64,000 nt of DNA, taken from the NCBI RefSeq assembly GCF_034702125.1, contig NC_085876.1, forward strand, positions 8,179,364 through 8,243,363, written 5' to 3'. Below, piece by piece: positions 59,080-64,000 of the stretch. The notes under the pieces are model-generated. The model was not told where the DNA came from and ran no database searches. It saw only the letters and a program-made list of their open reading frames with translations. The stretch comes from Engraulis encrasicolus (Eukaryota; Chordata; Actinopteri; Clupeiformes; Engraulidae). Both the position numbers and the translations under genes were made by a program. Each line of letters begins with the position of its first letter. The first letter of the stretch is position 1.

Positions 59080-59350
59080 GTAGCTTATCCTTCAAGACAG
59101 AGAGACAGAGAAAAAAAATCGGGAAGGCCGCTCAGTCACACATACACAGAGAGATCGTTTTGGGGGTTTCGGTAACCGCGCATGAGCTTTAGCGGGATTA
59201 AACAGACCACGAACGGAACAGAGGAGGCTGGATATTACTAGGAACGCTCGCTGACGCTAATTGAACCGGGATATTTAACACTGAAGGCAAGGAAAACCAA
59301 ATTCGTTCTTCGAAGACCGGGCGGAGGAGGCTCGTGGCTACTACAGCATC
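59080..59350 (+). promoter_or_regulatory. Probable 5' UTR and promoter-proximal region of the downstream gene (sdc3 candidate)
   Basis: CpG-containing leader before ATG 59351; the start site is not identified. An upstream ATG at 59182 opens a 19-codon frame ending TAG 59239-59241. The flanking 58860-60300 is also rich in CpG compared with the rest of the intergenic DNA. Confidence 0.4.
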
Positions 59351-59404
59351 ATGAGGCTCCTGTGCTGGATGGCGCTAGCTCTCCTCCACGGGCATGCCGC
59401 ATCG
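59351..59404 (+). CDS. sdc3: First coding exon of a secreted or type I membrane protein, probably syndecan-3
   Basis: ATG 59351 with A at -3 opens MRLLCWMALALLHGHAAS, a hydrophobic signal peptide of 18 codons. It ends at the strong donor ATCG|GTAAGT (59404/59405) in phase 0. The 5' sequence is CpG-rich and purine-rich, as expected for a first exon. The remaining exons lie beyond 64000, so the intron is over 4.5 kb. Identity is inferred only from gene order: in human, SDC3 is the next gene downstream of PUM1 in the same orientation, and syndecan genes have a signal-peptide exon followed by a long first intron. The 18 residues themselves do not identify the family. Confidence 0.6.
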
Positions 59405-61577
59405 GTAAGTGCGAGGCAGTAGGCTACTGCTCTGTTCTTGGCCATTGTGCTCTATTGTTCCAAGGGAAAACCTCGGACCTCCGTAGCCAGCCTGTGCCAT
59501 ACCATACCATACGGGGGGTGGCCTAACCGAACGTTGCACTTCGGATTTGTGGTTTGTGACTGTCCGTGAAATTGGTCCTCCTTGGACCTTGGGATTGGGT
59601 TACCGAGTCGTAACGTATTAGGAAACCTTGTGTATGTCTGTGCGTGTATGTGTGAAGGGGGGAGAACAGGATTGGCTATGCTAGGGTGATAAAGGCGTAA
59701 GGGATTCCGCTGGGGGTCTTCTGTGTGTGCGCGTCTGTGCGTTATGCGTATATGTGTGTGTATTTGTGTTTGAGAGGTTAAGAACACACTATCGCCTATC
59801 CCCTCCCCCCAAGCGTATCCAAAAACAGCCTGTTTGGGTTGCGCGTGCTATCCAAGTTAATTGCCGCGTTGCTGTTAATTAGACCAGCCTAGTGTTTAAT
59901 TATGCAATCAATGGGTTTTGTTCTGCCGTCGCCAGCTCTCGCCATAATATTTCTCATTCATCAGATCTCGCTGGATACTCTCTCTCCGAACCGCACGTGT
60001 GTTAAAGGGGCCTACCCTACCTGACAGGCAGGGAGAGGGAGGGAAATTATAAGCCGAAGGGGGAGAGGGAAAAGTAGGCTATGGTAAGGAGCGTTGCTGC
60101 TGAGCTGCAGCCTACATGCAGCCAGAGTGGAAGGGGAGGGAGGTGGGATTTGGTGCGCGGCACGGTGGTGGTGGTGGTCGGGCAGGCTGGGTGCAGAAGC
60201 CCGGGGTGGGGCACAGCGGTGGTAAACCCGCCGGGGACCGGGGTGTGGAGGGGAGTGCTGGGGAGTGGGGGTGGTGGTTTGAGTCGATGACGACATCGTG
60301 AACCGATTAGTGAAGCAAGATAGCGGAACCGTAGCCTACCTCTTGCTGCTGCTCTCGCGAGATTCCTATTTGGGCAGCTGAGAAATTGAAGGTAGCAGCC
60401 TATTTGGCAAAAATCTCACTGGGAATTTGGTGACGCAGTCCACAAACAGATTTTTGGTAAGATGAGATGGCTTGCTCTCAGGTAGCTTGGTTTTATTCTG
60501 ATGGTGGAGTTTCAAGCAGTGGTGTGTAGGCTAGATATGGGTGCTTAGGGATAAAGTATAGTGTTCTATTAAACATTGTAGCCTGCTTTACTATTTCCCA
60601 AAGTACTCCTGGCATATTCTTCACTGCTAAAGGGAATAGTTAAAATTCACAGCTGCATCATAACCCATATTGCTCAGAACAGCTATAGTAAATCCTGTCA
60701 TGGCTTTGTGCTACCATTTGGAAGAGAAAAAAAGGAAGAAGAACGATGATTTCATCTATGAACCTTATATCAGGTCACTGTATGTTCAACCAGCCATGTC
60801 CAGTCATTATTCCATGCAGTCATACAGATTAGATTAGTATTTTGATAGTGAGTAAATTGTGCGAATATCCTTTAATCTCACAAACCGCTATAGCACAGGG
60901 GAATACTGTACTCCTGTGTATCAGTTATGATTTAAGGGTAACATAGGCCTATTACACATAGGGGTTTATTATTTCACAATTTATATCCACATTATTCCAT
61001 ATTTCGTTTTTGTTGGACATGGGAATAATATGAATAGACACATGGATTTTCTTGTAACGGAAATCTGTCTGAAAGCCCGTTGGATTATCCATAGCTTTCT
61101 CTCTCCGTAGGCCTATATACTAAGGGCATTAATGTCCACTTGGCAATAGAATATTATTATGACGCACAAATGAAGCCTGACGCACGTCTTCTGTTTTAAA
61201 CGAGTTGGCAAGCAATTAGGGCCTGCTCTACCAATTCCCAGTCTTCTTGCTGCTCCTTGGTCTGACCCCTTCCTTCTGTGTATTGCCTAGCACTTTTACC
61301 AGTAATTGGGGCATAATGTGAGTGTATTACGAGTGTATTTATGCAGCAGCTACTTAAAGCACTGTGTGTTTTGGCTCAGGCAGCAGAAATACCCCTGTTA
61401 TTTTTGTCTCTCCTTCGCTGCCATTTGTGTAGTCGGCTGCAACAGGGCTGCAGGAGAATGTTGAAAATTGAGGGTGCACACACGGCTCTGACTGCACAGC
61501 ACACGGCCTCTTAAAACGGGCAGTTGTTGACTTCCTTTAACAAGTTTATGGAAGAGTACATTTCAGTATTGCTTAAA

Positions 61578-61613
<36 letters not shown>

Positions 61614-61819
61614 CACACAGACCTACGCACACACTTGCAATCATCTGATAGGAACTGGGTCAGTCATTTAATTCTAAGTTCTCATCCTGTATTTGATATC
61701 CTAGGGCCCTAGAGCGTACGGTACGTCTGTGTTGTTTTTGAGTGTAGGCGAGTGTCTGAGAGACTCTCTTCTAATTTAACCTAGGGCTCTCCTGTGTGTG
61801 CAGAGACGAGCCGAGCAGA

Positions 61820-61928
<109 letters not shown>

Positions 61929-62084
61929 TTTCATTTCATGTTCATGAAGGAAAAAAAAAATACACAGCCGTGTGTTCTCTCCAGTTGCTGCAGAAATGAA
62001 TCAGTGTTTTGTCCTGCACTCCACAAAGACGACCATAGAAATGAGAGGCAGAGGGGGAAATGGAGAGCATGTCTGTAGAGAGAG

Positions 62085-62241
<157 letters not shown>

Positions 62242-62870
62242 GCATACTTGGAACATATAGCTGGGAGTAAACAAACTCAGGAAGTGGCACGTTTTTGGGA
62301 AAGGATATTTCTCACACCGTCAACCACTGCTCAGAATAAAGACCATCTTTTCAGCGAGGGCAAACTGTCATAAATCAGATGTTTACTAAAACCGGGTAAA
62401 AAAAAGGCAAACTTTTGAGAAGTACCCAATAGTCTGAAAAAGGCTATCATTTTACCAGCTCTGTCTCGTGCCTGTGTGTGATCACCATATCAAACAAAAG
62501 GACAAGATATCCAGTCATGAAGAGGCATGGTGAAATGGTATGGGAGATATCATATCAGAGATATTGTAGTGTTTTAGGCATGTTTTTTGTCATGAGGCAA
62601 AAATGAGCAGCTGTCTGAACGCAGGTCTGTGCATGACAAGATCTCCCATTTATCTCCGGGCTACAGATAGCCAACAGGCTCACATGTGTGTGGGTGATTC
62701 TCACGAAGCTAAAAAAAACAATGGCAATGACTTTTTAATGGTTAAATATGACAGGGATTCTTTTGATAATATACATGACTGTAGAGCGAGACGTGTACTT
62801 TCTGGCACACTAGTTCATTTAAAAAAATATTATTTTTATTTTCCACTTTTTATGCATTTTATAGGCAAAT

Positions 62871-63534
62871 TCTCATTACCGAAATGTTCCCCGACCCAAA
62901 ATTTCGCTGGTCGTTGAATTAGGTAAAACATAATGAAAAACTTTAAAAATACATAAATGACCCTACAAGAGCGTTAGACTATGCCGAAGTTTCATTAAGT
63001 GTTCTTGGTTGGCAATTTAATAATGAACACTAATGAAAATTCAAGTAACAGATTGTGTCCCCAAGTTTTACTTTCTTCTCAATAACGCAATATATTTCAG
63101 AGCTACAATTAAAAGCCCTCCAGAATTCAATATGAGCTGAAACTGCTACAATTCATGTTAACCAATAGGAGAGTCAAGATGGCTACACTGATTAGTCACC
63201 CTTATTGTTTGTGCCCTGTAAAATAAAATGTAACAATTTGTCTCCAAAATATGCAAAAACGACAAAAGTTGGTTCTCATTAATTAACCGAAATTAAGTCA
63301 ATATTACAAAATGAAAAAAGAAAGAATTTTCTTTTTCATTTTTAAACTTGCTTGGTAATAGGGTTTCCTTTTTTTCAGAAATTCAACAATGGTCATAATT
63401 AGCTATGTCATAATTACTCAAGTTACCGTTCGCATTATGTGCTGAGCCATCTCATTACCGCAATACACATTCTCATTACCGCAATGTGTTAAGTACCTTT
63501 TCGGTAATGAGGATTGTACATTTCGGTAATGAGA
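62871..63534. mobile_element. Inverted-repeat element with CATTACCG ends, intron 1 of the downstream gene
   Basis: TCTCATTACCGAAATG at the left and CATTTCGGTAATGAGA at the right are perfect inverted ends. Extra CTCATTACCGCAATG copies occur near 63450 and 63475. The body is AT-rich and non-coding. Confidence 0.6.
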
Positions 63535-63547
63535 CTCTTATTGTGAT

Positions 63548-64000
63548 TTACAAAAAAAAAACAATAAAAAAAAATTAATAAAATAAACATATAAAAACAA
63601 AACAAAAATTAAAACAAAATAAAAAAAATTAAAATAAAAACCAAAAATATTAATATTAAGACAACTACAAAATACCATTCCATAACAACAACAAAATCCA
63701 AAAAAATACAACATAAACACCACAAAATAAAAATAAAAATACAAATAATAAACATCATCAAATACATAACAAAAACAAAAAAAATAAATTTTTAAAAAAA
63801 CAAAAAAAACAAACACAATTAAAATTAATACAAATACAACAAAACAAAAAAAAAAAAAAAAAAAAAACCAAAAAGAATAAAAAAACAAAATAAAAAAAAA
63901 GAAAAAACAAAAAATTTTAGCACAAAAATAAATACACATAAAACAATTTAAAAATAAAAAAAATAACATATAAAAAAAACAAACAATAAAATTTTCAAAA
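63548..64000. repeat. A-rich tract nearly free of G, runs off the window end
   Basis: About 450 bases composed almost wholly of A, C and T, with only five G on the + strand. Short A runs are broken by single C or T. Non-coding. Confidence 0.9.

Noticed and set aside
63538..63969. Minus-strand frame rich in Phe, Tyr and Cys that looks like a membrane protein
   Set aside because: It is the translation of the A-rich, G-free tract; composition alone explains the hydrophobicity.

Overview
The window is nuclear DNA of a teleost fish. It holds one nearly complete gene, the RNA-binding translational repressor pumilio 1 (pum1), on the + strand, followed about 9 kb downstream by the first coding exon of a second + strand gene. 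The fish assignment rests on the pum1 protein sequence, the very dense dinucleotide microsatellites, and abundant hAT, PIF/Harbinger, Tc1 and tRNA-SINE elements of teleost type. No prokaryotic genes, CRISPR arrays or viral genes were seen. Layout: 1-1800 is upstream DNA with a SINE and a nested pair of hAT MITEs. About 1830-1946 is the GC-rich 5' non-coding exon 1 of pum1, with a YY1-type element. Coding exons 2 to 22 lie between 4900 and 48618; all 21 join in frame with GT-AG borders and give a 1154-residue protein. The eight Pumilio repeats occupy exons 15-22 (35865-48618). The 3' UTR runs to roughly 50.2 kb and carries several Pumilio-type UGUANAU motifs. 50.3-59.0 kb is intergenic DNA with MITEs, a SINE and microsatellites. 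At 59351-59404 an 18-residue signal-peptide exon with a strong donor opens a second gene. By position and orientation I infer syndecan-3 (sdc3), the neighbour downstream of PUM1 in human; its further exons lie outside the window. The introns contain a decayed LINE (minus strand, about 31.65-34.7 kb), a Tc1 copy nested in a hAT MITE, and many SINEs and simple repeats. The most striking feature is that sequence spanning exon-intron borders of pum1 is repeated as decayed tandem copies in the adjoining introns. Exons 4, 9, 10, 11, 12, 17, 19 and 21 show this, and exon 2 perhaps. The copies often keep the splice-site context and sometimes an intact GT donor. The clearest case follows exon 17, where an 80-88 bp unit carrying the last exon codons and the donor GTGAGT recurs at least six times. 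I call these exon-edge echoes; I know of no description of them for this gene.
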